64,000 bases of DNA from Mesorhizobium sangaii (GTDB taxonomy: Bacteria; Pseudomonadota; Alphaproteobacteria; Rhizobiales; Rhizobiaceae), in assembly GCF_014207355.1 (NCBI RefSeq), contig NZ_JACHEF010000002.1, positions 992,001-1,056,000 on the forward strand. Direction: 5' to 3'. Shown piece by piece: positions 35,210-43,292 of this stretch. A program made the translations under genes and the position numbers. Numbering within the stretch: position 1 is the stretch's first letter; each line of letters starts with the position of its first letter. A model generated the notes under the pieces. The model made no database searches, was not told the DNA's origin, and saw only the letters and a list, made by a program, of their open reading frames with translations.

Positions 35210-35974
35210 ATGCGTGAGTTGCCGCAAGGTCTGACGCCGCCGCGAAACGGCGACGCAATCGAAACCGATCATCATCTTTCCCGTCGCACCATCCTGTCCG
35301 GCGCAGGGGCGCTGGCTTTGCTCAGCGCTGCCGGCTGCTCGACCTCGGGTGGCGGTCTGCCGGTGTTGGATCTCGACGACACCGTCACCAACTCAGTGCC
35401 GATCCGGCCGAGCATCAGCGTCGACAAGCACATCACTAGCCCCGACCTGATGTATGCGGGGCTGACCGATGGCGGCTTCAACGTGCCGGAAGTGCCCTAT
35501 CTGAAGGTCAAGCCGGAGTTCCGCCGCCAGATCGTCGTCGACACGACCGGCGAGGCGCCCGGCACCATCGTCGTCCATCTGCAGGAGCGCATGCTCTATC
35601 TCGTCCAGCCGGGCGGTGATGCCATCCGGTACGGCGTCGGCATCGGCAAGGACGGCTTCCGCTGGTCCGGCCGCGCCAACATCCAGTACGGCAGGGAATG
35701 GCCGACCTGGACGCCGCCGCCCGAAATGATCGCCCGCAAGCCGGAATTGGTGAAATGGCAGGCCGGCCAGCCCGGCGGTCTCACCAACCCGCTTGGCGCC
35801 CGGGCGCTCTATATCTATCAGGACGGCAAGGACACCGGCTATCGCATCCACGGTTCGCCCGAATGGTGGAGCATTGGCCAGGCGATGTCGTCGGGCTGCG
35901 TGCGCCTGATCAATCAGGACATCATCGACCTCTACAGCCGCGTCACCAAGAAAAATCCGGTCGTCGTCATGTGA
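35210..35974 (+). CDS. L,D-transpeptidase (ErfK/YbiS/YcfS/YnhG) with Tat-lipoprotein-like signal
   Basis: A 254-residue cell-wall enzyme. The signal region LSRRTILSGAGALALLSAAGC joins a twin-arginine motif with a lipobox (AAGC), suggesting an exported, lipid-anchored protein. The YkuD domain covers about residues 110-254: TIVVHLQERMLYLVQPGG at its start and the active site HGSPEWWSIGQAMSSGCVRL with the catalytic Cys and Arg at the end. It forms 3-3 cross-links or attaches proteins to peptidoglycan; many paralogues exist in rhizobia. Confidence 0.9.
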   Translation: MRELPQGLTPPRNGDAIETDHHLSRRTILSGAGALALLSAAGCSTSGGGLPVLDLDDTVTNSVPIRPSISVDKHITSPDLMYAGLTDGGFNVPEVPYLKVKPEFRRQIVVDTTGEAPGTIVVHLQERMLYLVQPGGDAIRYGVGIGKDGFRWSGRANIQYGREWPTWTPPPEMIARKPELVKWQAGQPGGLTNPLGARALYIYQDGKDTGYRIHGSPEWWSIGQAMSSGCVRLINQDIIDLYSRVTKKNPVVVM

Positions 35975-36013
35975 CCCTGCCGGCCGCCGGTGCGGCCGCT
36001 TCTTCTTTTGTTC

Positions 36014-36086
36014 GAGCATGATCTCCGGCGAAAGCCGGTTCCCACCGTCGGGTTGAGCCCAGGGCGTGCTTTTCGGGATCATGCTC
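36014..36086. repeat. dispersed stem-loop repeat, GAGCATGATC-arm subfamily (variant)
   Basis: Arms GAGCATGATC and GATCATGCTC are intact, but the centre is rearranged, with an extra GCCCAGGGCGTGC and a displaced CTTTTC core. It lies 39 bases after the L,D-transpeptidase stop. Confidence 0.75.
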
Positions 36087-36159
36087 TTGTTCTCCCGTTG
36101 CGCGATGGCGAAAGACAGGCGAATGTGCCTGCGAATTCATCGCTCGGGAGACGTCAGGA

Positions 36160-37326
36160 ATGGCCGGAACTTTCGTTATCGCACAAGGCGGCGGCCCGAC
36201 CGCCGTCATCAACCAGACAGTGGTCGGGGCGACGCTGGAGATCCGCAAGCGGCATCCCGGTGCCAAGGTGCTGGGCTCCATCCACGGCGTGCGCGGCATT
36301 CGTGACGGCAACTATGTCGACCTCTCCGCCATCCCCGAGGACCGGCTTCGGCTGATCGCCGGAACGCCAAGTGCGGCCCTTGGCTCGACGCGCGACAAGC
36401 CGGACGCCGCCTATTGCGAGGTCGTCCTCAACGGGCTGAAGAAGGCCGGCGCCGACACCTTCATCTACATCGGCGGCAATGACACGTCCGGCACGCAGCA
36501 GATCCTGACCGACGCCGCCGGCGGCACGATCGCTTTCGTCCATGCGCCGAAAACCATCGACAATGATCTCGAGGAAAACGATCACACGCCGGGCTTCATC
36601 TCGGCGGCCGAGTTCGTCGCTGGCGCCTTCCTGTCCGTGGACCTCGATTTTCGCGCGCTGCCCGGCATCTATGTCGGCATCGTCATGGGCCGGCACGCCG
36701 GCTTCCTCACTGCTGCGGCCGCGGCCTGGCAACTCGACCCGGACAGCGGCCCGCACCTCGTCTACGTCCCGGAACGGCCATTCTCGGCGGCCGGCTTCAT
36801 CGACGACGTGCGTGCCACGCTCGATCGCCACAAGCGCTGTATCGTCGCCGTGTCGGAAGGTGTCAGCACCGCCGACGGCAAGGCGCTCGTCGAAAGCCTG
36901 GTGCCGCCGGAGAAGCTCGAGCGCGACGCGCATGGCAACGTCAAGCTGTCGGGTAGCGACCTGCCGGCCGCACTCGAGCGCGCGCTGGCCGAAGGCCTGC
37001 CCGGCAAGCGGGCCCGCGTCGATGCGCTCGGCTACATGCCGCGCGGCTATATCGGCGCCATCAGCGCGGTCGACGCGCAGGAGGCCTTCGATGCCGGCGC
37101 CTTCGCCGTCAGCGTCGCCGAACAGGGTGGCGGCTCGGTGGCGCTGCAATATGACGGCGCCAAAACGGTGCTGAAGAAGGTGCCGCTGAAGAACGTCGCC
37201 GGCAAGACCCGCCATATGCCCGACGATTTCATGAAGCCCGATGTTAATCAGCTGTCCGAGGCCGGCATGGCCTATCTCAAGCGGCTGGTGCCGGAAAAAT
37301 ACAAGGTCGGGAAGCCGTTCGTCTGA
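36160..37326 (+). CDS. 6-phosphofructokinase, PPi-type residues
   Basis: A 388-residue phosphofructokinase. FVIAQGGGPTAVINQTVVGA binds the phosphoryl donor. The donor-selecting positions read GGNDTS (Asp where ATP enzymes have Gly) and PKTIDND (Lys where ATP enzymes have Gly), the combination known for pyrophosphate-dependent enzymes. So it should act reversibly on fructose 6-phosphate with PPi. GIVMGRHAGFLTAAAA and YMPRGYIGAISAVDAQEAF are further family segments. An MBL-fold gene follows after 34 bases. Confidence 0.88.
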   Translation: MAGTFVIAQGGGPTAVINQTVVGATLEIRKRHPGAKVLGSIHGVRGIRDGNYVDLSAIPEDRLRLIAGTPSAALGSTRDKPDAAYCEVVLNGLKKAGADTFIYIGGNDTSGTQQILTDAAGGTIAFVHAPKTIDNDLEENDHTPGFISAAEFVAGAFLSVDLDFRALPGIYVGIVMGRHAGFLTAAAAAWQLDPDSGPHLVYVPERPFSAAGFIDDVRATLDRHKRCIVAVSEGVSTADGKALVESLVPPEKLERDAHGNVKLSGSDLPAALERALAEGLPGKRARVDALGYMPRGYIGAISAVDAQEAFDAGAFAVSVAEQGGGSVALQYDGAKTVLKKVPLKNVAGKTRHMPDDFMKPDVNQLSEAGMAYLKRLVPEKYKVGKPFV

Positions 37327-37333
37327 TGCCGGA

Positions 37334-37367
37334 CTCACACGTGATGCCGGCTCACACGTGATGCCGG
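37334..37367. repeat. exact tandem 17-bp direct repeat over the MBL start
   Basis: CTCACACGTGATGCCGG occurs twice back to back (37334-37350, 37351-37367). Each copy has an ATG, 17 bases apart and so in different frames; the second is the start of the long MBL frame. A recent slippage duplication is the simplest reading. Confidence 0.85.
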
Positions 37368-38080
37368 GCTGGTTCAGCAAGAGCACCATTGACGAGAAGA
37401 CGACGATGCTGACCGAGCCGTTCGTGCATGATTACGTGCGCGCCAACATCTGGCATCTGCGCGGCCGCGATGTCGACCTGCTGGTCGATACCGGCATGGG
37501 CATCTGTCCGCTGGCGCCGGAGATCGAGTTGTCCGACGGCAAGCCGTTGCTGGTCGTCGCCACCCATATCCATCTCGACCATGTCGGCTCGCTGCACGAG
37601 TTCCCGTTGCGGGCCGGGCCAAGGATGAGTGCGGCGCAGTTCGACAGCATGGATGACGCCGCGACCTATGCCTACATGTTCCACGACCTCGAAGGTGCCG
37701 TCTCGAAACTGCCGGCGCCGGGCTGGAAGGCAGCCGATTACAGAATCCCGTCAGCGCCATTGACGCGGACCCTTGACGAGGGCGACGTGGTCGATCTCGG
37801 CGATCGTCGGTTTCGCGTGCTGCATCTGCCCGGGCATTCGCCGGATTCGATCGCACTGCTCGACGAGGCCGATGGCCTGTTCTTCAGTGGCGACGCCATC
37901 TACGACGACAAGTTGATCGACGACCTGCCGGACTCCGATCGAACAGCCTATCGCCGCACGATGCAGCGCCTGCTCGACATCCCGATCCGTATTGGTCATG
38001 GCGGCCACGGGCCGAGCTTCGACTGCAAGCGCATGCACGAAATTGCAACGGCCTATCTAGCGCGAACCGGCGCGGACTGA
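37361..38080 (+). CDS. MBL-fold metallo-hydrolase
   Basis: A 239-residue metallo-beta-lactamase-fold hydrolase. The di-metal motif HxHxDH is in VATHIHLDHVGSLHEF; further ligands are His in LHLPGHSPDS, Asp in LFFSGDAIYDD and the final GHGGHGPSF. The substrate is unknown. The Met at 37361 lies in a tandem repeat; MLTEPFVHDY at 37406, preceded by GAGAAG, is a serious alternative start. It follows the phosphofructokinase closely and is probably co-transcribed. Confidence 0.85.
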   Translation: MPGWFSKSTIDEKTTMLTEPFVHDYVRANIWHLRGRDVDLLVDTGMGICPLAPEIELSDGKPLLVVATHIHLDHVGSLHEFPLRAGPRMSAAQFDSMDDAATYAYMFHDLEGAVSKLPAPGWKAADYRIPSAPLTRTLDEGDVVDLGDRRFRVLHLPGHSPDSIALLDEADGLFFSGDAIYDDKLIDDLPDSDRTAYRRTMQRLLDIPIRIGHGGHGPSFDCKRMHEIATAYLARTGAD

Positions 38081-38337
38081 TGCCCCAGTGGGCTGGGAAG
38101 ACCGCCTGGCCGCTCAACCCACGACATTGTGACCGGCCGCCGTCTGGAAATTAAATCTTCGTAAGGTCGCCTGAAAACCCTAAATCGGGCCAATCCGCAC
38201 CCTAGATGCAGGGCTGTCGATCCGGTCGGCTGCCATGCAAGGCGAGACGGGCAATCGCGACCCTCGACACGCGGGATGGCCAGTTTCCAAGAGAGGCGGC
38301 CACTGCGCAGGATCAACTCTCGCCCGGACAAACGACC

Positions 38338-39861
38338 ATGTCAGATATCATTCGCAGACATCGCGTCGCGGCCTCGCTGGGCGCTGCGCTGATCATATCT
38401 CCCTTTGTCATCTCTTTCGCTCAAAGTGCGAGCAACGCCGTTCCGACAACCCAGACCCCTGTCGCCGGCATCACGGCACCCAACGGCTCGTTCGCCCCCA
38501 TCGTGGCCGCCGACAAGCCCGCGGTGGTGACAGTTACCACCGTCATGAAGGCGCAGCCGGAAAGCACGGACGACGGCATGCCTCTCGGCAACTCGCCGTT
38601 CGACGAATATTTCCGTCAGTTCTTCGGCGACCAGGGCATGCCCGCTCCACAAACCCCGCCGCAGCAGGCTCCACGTGCCGAGGCGCTCGGTTCGGGCTTC
38701 ATCGTCGCTGCCGATGGCACCATCGTCACCAACAATCACGTCGTCGATGGCGCCTCTTCCATCAAGGTGACGCTCGACGACGGCACCGAGCTTCCCGCCA
38801 AGCTCGTCGGCCGCGATGCCAAGAACGATCTCGCCGTGCTCAAGATCAAATCCGACAAGCCCTTGCCGACCGTCAAATGGGGCGATTCCGACAGGCTGAT
38901 GACCGGCGACCAGGTGCTGGCAATCGGCAATCCGTTCGGCATCGGCACCACGGTCACCGCAGGCATTGTCTCGGCGCGCGGCCGCGATCTGCACAGCGGG
39001 CCGTTCGACGACTTCATCCAGATCGACGCGCCGATCAATCACGGCAATTCCGGCGGTCCGCTGGTCGATGTCAGCGGCAATGTGGTCGGCATCAACACGG
39101 CGATCTATTCGCCCAATGGCGGCAGTGTCGGCGTCGGCTTCGCCATCCCGTCCGACCAGGCCCAGAAGGTGGTCGCCAAGCTGATGAAGGATGGCTCCAT
39201 CCAGTATGGCTACCTCGGTGTCGAGATACAGCCGGTGACGCCGGATGTGGCCAGCGCCATTGGGCTCGATCATCCTGGCGGCGCGCTGGTTTCGCAGGTC
39301 AATGAAGGTTCGCCGGCTGCCAAGGCCGGCGTCGAGACCGGCGACGTCATCGTCAGCTTTGCCGGACAGGATGTGAAGGATCCCAAGGACCTGTCGCGGG
39401 CCGTCGCCGATGTCGCGCCGGGCGTCAGGGAGACGCTGGATATCTGGCGCAAGGGCAAGGCCATGAATGTTTCCGTCGATGTCGGGCGCAACGGCGACGA
39501 TGTGAAGACCGCATCTGTGCCCGACGAATCCGGCGCGCCAAGTGCCGAGCAGGGCTCGCGCGTCCCGGCGATCGGGCTTGGCCTGATGGACATCACTCCT
39601 GATGTCCGCCAGGAGATGAACCTGGCGGCCAATCAGCATGGCGCCCTAGTCGCAAGCGTCAATCCCGACAAGCCGGCCTCGGCCTCGGGCATCCAGCCCG
39701 GCGACATCATCGTTGCCGTCAATCAGGCGCCGGTGAAAACCGCCAGGCAAGTGACGCAGGCGATCGCCCAGGCCGGCAAGTCCGGCCGCAAGTCGGTGCT
39801 TCTGCTGGTCGAGCGCGACGGCAGCCAGATCTATGTCGCGGTGCCGTTTGCCAATGGCTGA
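38338..39861 (+). CDS. Do/DegP-type periplasmic serine protease (HtrA)
   Basis: A 507-residue periplasmic protease-chaperone. After a signal peptide (SLGAALIISPFVISFAQS) comes the chymotrypsin-like domain with H134 (TNNHVVDG), D164 (KNDLAVL) and S238 (GNSGGPL), so the triad is complete. Two PDZ domains follow, PDZ1 around 265-365 (YGYLGVEIQPV, GDVIVSFAGQDV) and PDZ2 around 400-500 (GDIIVAVNQAPV). It degrades misfolded envelope proteins. The long frame upstream of 38338 is not a signal peptide and is rejected. Confidence 0.93.
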   Translation: MSDIIRRHRVAASLGAALIISPFVISFAQSASNAVPTTQTPVAGITAPNGSFAPIVAADKPAVVTVTTVMKAQPESTDDGMPLGNSPFDEYFRQFFGDQGMPAPQTPPQQAPRAEALGSGFIVAADGTIVTNNHVVDGASSIKVTLDDGTELPAKLVGRDAKNDLAVLKIKSDKPLPTVKWGDSDRLMTGDQVLAIGNPFGIGTTVTAGIVSARGRDLHSGPFDDFIQIDAPINHGNSGGPLVDVSGNVVGINTAIYSPNGGSVGVGFAIPSDQAQKVVAKLMKDGSIQYGYLGVEIQPVTPDVASAIGLDHPGGALVSQVNEGSPAAKAGVETGDVIVSFAGQDVKDPKDLSRAVADVAPGVRETLDIWRKGKAMNVSVDVGRNGDDVKTASVPDESGAPSAEQGSRVPAIGLGLMDITPDVRQEMNLAANQHGALVASVNPDKPASASGIQPGDIIVAVNQAPVKTARQVTQAIAQAGKSGRKSVLLLVERDGSQIYVAVPFANG

Positions 39862-40011
39862 CGCCGGGGCGCTGACGTGAAGGCAGCAATCGGCGGGCTC
39901 GGCGATGCCGGTTCCGCCGATCCTGTCCGTTAAGATTTCGGTTGCCCGCCACGGCATCTTCGAGAACATTGCATAAGGCCGATAGTGGCCTGATGCAGGG
40001 GGATTGCAGCG

Positions 40012-40623
40012 ATGGTCACCCGAGGGTTTTCTTCAGGACGGCGCCCGCCGACCGACGGCGACGCGCGCATCCCTCCTGGGCAATATCTCGAGCAGGGATT
40101 TCCGGTCCTGTCAGCCGGCCCGACGCCGCGGGTACGCACCGAGGACTGGTCGTTCACGCTGAAGCAAGGGCCGCGGCCGATCAAGAAATGGAACTGGGCC
40201 GAGTTCAACGCGCTGCCGCTGACCAAGATGACGCGCGACATCCATTGCGTGACCGCGTGGACCAAGTTCGACACGCCGTGGCAAGGCGTGCTGATCGACG
40301 ATATTCTTGCCGATGCCGGCATCGAGCCGCCGACCGCCTTCACGCTGGCGCATTCCTTCGACGGCTATTCCACCAACGTGCCTACCAAGGACCTCACCGC
40401 CGGCAAGGCGATGGTAGCGCTGCTTTACGAAGGCAAGCCGATCACGCCTGACCATGGCGGCCCGGCGCGGCTGCTGGTGCCGCATCTTTATTTCTGGAAA
40501 TCGGCCAAATGGCTGAACGGCCTGCAGTTCACCGAGCGCGATGAGCCGGGTTTCTGGGAACTGCGCGGTTATCACATCTATGGCGACCCTTGGCGCGAGC
40601 AGCGCTACACGAACGATCCATGA
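40012..40623 (+). CDS. sulfite-oxidase-like molybdopterin oxidoreductase (cytoplasmic)
   Basis: A 203-residue single-domain member of the sulfite oxidase fold. The Mo-ligating Cys is in DIHCVTAWTKFD and further cofactor contacts are GYSTNVPTKDL, DHGGPARLLVPHLYFWKSAKW and DEPGFWELRGYHIYGDPW. Unlike MsrP/YedY it has no Tat signal, so it appears cytoplasmic. Substrate unknown. Its stop overlaps the next ATG by four bases, joining it to a flavin reductase as probable electron partner. Confidence 0.87.
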   Translation: MVTRGFSSGRRPPTDGDARIPPGQYLEQGFPVLSAGPTPRVRTEDWSFTLKQGPRPIKKWNWAEFNALPLTKMTRDIHCVTAWTKFDTPWQGVLIDDILADAGIEPPTAFTLAHSFDGYSTNVPTKDLTAGKAMVALLYEGKPITPDHGGPARLLVPHLYFWKSAKWLNGLQFTERDEPGFWELRGYHIYGDPWREQRYTNDP

Positions 40624-41366
40624 GCGACGCAGCGGCAGTGCAATCGCCCTGGCAGACAGTCAGGATCGTCCGTATCGAAAAGCGCACGCCGCGTGTCACC
40701 AGCTTCTTTTTCCAGCTATCGCGGCCTTTCGCCTATCTCGCCGGTCAGCATGTTGACGTCAGGCTGACGGCGCCGGACGGCTATCAGGCGCGCCGCTCCT
40801 ATTCCATTGCCTCCGCTCCCGGAGATGGCGGGGTGATCGAACTGGCGATCGAAAAACTCGACGATGGCGAGGTGTCTCCGTTCTTCCACGACGTCGCAGC
40901 AATTGGCGACGAGGTCGAACTGCGCGGGCCGCTCGGCGGCCATTTCATCTGGCCCGATGTCGATGGCGGGCCTGTCTTGCTGGTCGGGGGTGGTTCGGGC
41001 GTCGTGCCATTGATGGCGATGGTCCGTCATCGCGCCAGGCGCAATTCGAGCGTGCCCGTCGCCCTGGTCTTTTCAGCGCGGGTCTGGGACGAAGTGATCT
41101 TTCGTGACGAACTGGTTGCCCTCGACGATCGCAAGGATGGCTTCGACCTCGTTTTGACCCTGACGCGCGAAGCCGCACGCCGTCCAGCCGATTATTCGCG
41201 GCGCGTGGACGTTGCCATGATGGTGCAATCCATGGCGCACTTGCCCGGACCGCCTGATATCGCCTTCGTCTGCGGCTCCAACGCCTTCGTTTCGGCCGCC
41301 GCCCAAGCGCTGATCGATGCCGGCGTCGCAGCGGAGATCATCCGCACCGAGCGCTACGGAGTTTGA
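40620..41366 (+). CDS. ferredoxin-reductase-type FAD/NAD(P) oxidoreductase
   Basis: A 248-residue flavoprotein. The FAD motif is RRSYSIASAP (RxYS), preceded by FAYLAGQHVDVRLTAPDGY; the NAD(P) part contains VLLVGGGSGVVPLMAMVRH and the closing IAFVCGSNAFVSAAAQAL (CG motif). There is no [2Fe-2S] domain. Four-base overlap with the molybdo-oxidoreductase implies a two-component system passing NAD(P)H electrons to the Mo enzyme; the direction is inferred. Confidence 0.88.
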   Translation: MSDAAAVQSPWQTVRIVRIEKRTPRVTSFFFQLSRPFAYLAGQHVDVRLTAPDGYQARRSYSIASAPGDGGVIELAIEKLDDGEVSPFFHDVAAIGDEVELRGPLGGHFIWPDVDGGPVLLVGGGSGVVPLMAMVRHRARRNSSVPVALVFSARVWDEVIFRDELVALDDRKDGFDLVLTLTREAARRPADYSRRVDVAMMVQSMAHLPGPPDIAFVCGSNAFVSAAAQALIDAGVAAEIIRTERYGV

Positions 41367-41420
41367 ACGGACATGGCCCTTTGAGCTCGGCGGTTCAATC
41401 ATTGAAATTCAACCCGCAAG

Positions 41421-41448
41421 GTAATACCTTGTCTGAATGTGGTATTAC
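41421..41448. promoter_or_regulatory. inverted-repeat operator of the toxin-antitoxin pair
   Basis: GTAATACC (41421-41428) and GGTATTAC (41441-41448) are perfect inverted arms 12 bases apart, ending 12 bases before the antitoxin ATG. Antitoxins of the AbrB/VapB type bind such sites to repress their own operon; direct binding is inferred. Confidence 0.6.
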
Positions 41449-41460
41449 TGAGGGATCAAG

Positions 41461-41694
41461 ATGGCCACCACCGTTACGGCAAAGGGACAAGTGACCATTC
41501 CGAAACCGGTTCGCGATCTCCTGGGGATCGTGCCGGGAAGCAAGGTCGATTTTCGACGCGCCGCGGATGGCAGCGTGGTGCTGGCTCGTGTTGACAAAAG
41601 ACAGCCTGGGAGCCGCTTTGCCAAGTTGCGCGGCCATGCCGGCGAGGGGCTCACGACCGAAGCGATCATGGCGCTGACGCGTGGCGAAGCGTGA
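41461..41694 (+). CDS. AbrB/MazE-fold antitoxin (VapB-like)
   Basis: A 77-residue DNA-binding antitoxin. The SpoVT/AbrB swapped-hairpin signature is TVTAKGQVTIPKPVRDLLGIVPGSKVDF. The C-terminal part (KLRGHAGEGLTTEAIMALTRGEA) should wrap the toxin. The stop overlaps the toxin's GTG start (GTGA), the usual coupling in type II pairs. An inverted repeat just upstream is the probable autoregulatory operator. Confidence 0.88.
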   Translation: MATTVTAKGQVTIPKPVRDLLGIVPGSKVDFRRAADGSVVLARVDKRQPGSRFAKLRGHAGEGLTTEAIMALTRGEA

Positions 41695-42095
41695 CGTTCG
41701 TCGACACCAACGTTCTGCTCGACCTTGTCACGGACGATCCGAACTGGGCGGACTGGTCGGTTGCGCAGCTTGAGGCAGCGAGCCTCAATGGGCCGTTGCT
41801 GATCAATGATGCGGTCTACGCCGAACTTGCTGTTCGCTACATCAGCATCGAGGACCTCGAGGCGTTTCTTGATGCGGCCGGGCTCGAAATGGCACCGATG
41901 CCAAGAGCCGCCCTTTTCCTTGCTGGAAAGGTATCTACGCAATACCGCCGGTCAGGAGGGTCCAGGACCGGCGTATTGCCCGACTTCTTCATCGGCGCCC
42001 ATGCCGCTGTCGGTCGGCTTCCGCTCCTGACCCGCGATGTCGGCCGATACCGGACCTATTTTCCGACTTTGAACCTGATCACTCCGAATTCCTGA
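41691..42095 (+). CDS. PIN-domain toxin (VapC-like)
   Basis: A 134-residue PIN-domain ribonuclease starting at GTG. The acidic residues that bind Mg are in TFVDTNVLLDLVTDD (Asp), YAELAVRYIS (Glu), LPDFFIGAHA (Asp) and LLTRDVGRYRTYFP (Asp). VapC toxins cut specific tRNAs or rRNA when the antitoxin is lost. The C-terminus is close to, and convergent with, the oxygenase reductase gene. Confidence 0.88.
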   Translation: MTFVDTNVLLDLVTDDPNWADWSVAQLEAASLNGPLLINDAVYAELAVRYISIEDLEAFLDAAGLEMAPMPRAALFLAGKVSTQYRRSGGSRTGVLPDFFIGAHAAVGRLPLLTRDVGRYRTYFPTLNLITPNS

Positions 42096-42112
42096 ATGGC
42101 ATCGCCCGCCGG

Positions 42113-43222
42113 TCACGCCTCGATTTCGAGCGCCGAAAGCGGCTTCGAGCAGCAGGCGAGGATGAAGCCGTCGTCGATTTCGTGATCGAGGATGCCCCCA
42201 TTGTGGCTCATCTCGACATCGCCGGCGACCTTCTTCACCTTGCAGGTTCCGCAGAGGCCGAACTCGCAGGCGGCGGGAATCCGCACGCCCGAGGCGCGGG
42301 CCGTCTGCAGCACGGTCTGGCCGGCGACGCATTCGGCCTCGACATCCGAAAGCGAAAACCGGATCGTCGTCGCGACTTCGACGACAATGGCGGCGCCGTC
42401 TTCCGCCGGCGAGGTGAATGGTGCCGGGATCTCCTCCACAGCTGGCGCTGCAAAGCTTTCCTGATGGTATTTCGTCATGTCGAAGCCGGCGGCGTCCAGC
42501 ATGCCGCGCACGGCGCGCATGAAGGGATCGGGGCCGCAGCAGAAGATTTCGCGCTCGCGGAAATCGGGCGCCAACAGTGGCAGCCGGATCGCGTCGATGC
42601 GGCCCATATGGCCGAACCAGCCCTCGCGGCTGGACCGCTCCTCGATCATGAAGCCGAGCGACAGGCCCGGCATGCGGCTGCCGAGCAATTCGAGCTCCTT
42701 GCGGAAAATGATCTCTTCCGGGCGCCGCGCGCAGTTGACGAAGCCGACATCGGTCCATGGCGCGCAGTCGTTCAGCCAGCGCAGCATCGACATCATCGGG
42801 GTCACGCCGGAACCGGCTGAAATGAACAGGTACTTGGCCGCCGGGTGGCTGTGCAGCGAAAAGTCGCCGGTCGGCCCATAGGCCTTGACGTGCGAGCCCG
42901 GCGTCAGATGGTCGAACATCCAGCGTGTGCCGATGCTGCCCGCTTGAGCCTTGATCGTCACCGCGATCGAGAACGGCCGCGATGGCGAAGACGACAGCGT
43001 ATAGGTGCGCATCAGCGGCCCGTCGGCGGTTGGCAGTTCCAGCGTCACGAACTGACCGGGCTTGTAGCGGAACCAGGTCTGGTTGTCGGAGCGGAAGGTG
43101 AAGGTTTTCACATCAGGCGCTTCGTCGCTGACGCCGATCACTTCCAGCACCTGGAGCCTGTCGTTCCAGGGCGTCATCTGGTCGAGATGGCGATAGAGGC
43201 CGAGATCCGTCATCGCATTCAT
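42113..43222 (-). CDS. oxygenase reductase, FAD/NAD plus C-terminal 2Fe-2S (GbcB-like)
   Basis: A 369-residue reductase. FAD binding is in MRTYTLSSSPS, the NAD(P) domain has YLFISAGSGVTPMMSMLRW and FCCGPDPFMRAV, and the C-terminal plant-type ferredoxin has ACEFGLCGTCKVKK with a final Cys in LACCSKP. The order FNR then ferredoxin and the length match GbcB, which feeds electrons to the glycine betaine monooxygenase GbcA. It lies 70 bases behind the Rieske gene; a stem-loop repeat occupies the gap. Confidence 0.85.
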   Translation of the reverse strand: MNAMTDLGLYRHLDQMTPWNDRLQVLEVIGVSDEAPDVKTFTFRSDNQTWFRYKPGQFVTLELPTADGPLMRTYTLSSSPSRPFSIAVTIKAQAGSIGTRWMFDHLTPGSHVKAYGPTGDFSLHSHPAAKYLFISAGSGVTPMMSMLRWLNDCAPWTDVGFVNCARRPEEIIFRKELELLGSRMPGLSLGFMIEERSSREGWFGHMGRIDAIRLPLLAPDFREREIFCCGPDPFMRAVRGMLDAAGFDMTKYHQESFAAPAVEEIPAPFTSPAEDGAAIVVEVATTIRFSLSDVEAECVAGQTVLQTARASGVRIPAACEFGLCGTCKVKKVAGDVEMSHNGGILDHEIDDGFILACCSKPLSALEIEA

Positions 43223-43246
43223 CCTCTTGTCCTCACTCTAGCCCTG

Positions 43247-43292
43247 TGCATGTCGAGTTCCCAAACCGCTGCGCACTTTTGGGCGACATGCA
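43247..43292. repeat. dispersed stem-loop repeat, TGCATGTCG-arm subfamily
   Basis: TGCATGTCG and CGACATGCA are perfect arms around CCCAAACCGCTGCGCACTTTTGGG. On the minus strand it starts immediately after the TAG stop of the Rieske gene and separates it from the reductase gene. Confidence 0.85.
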
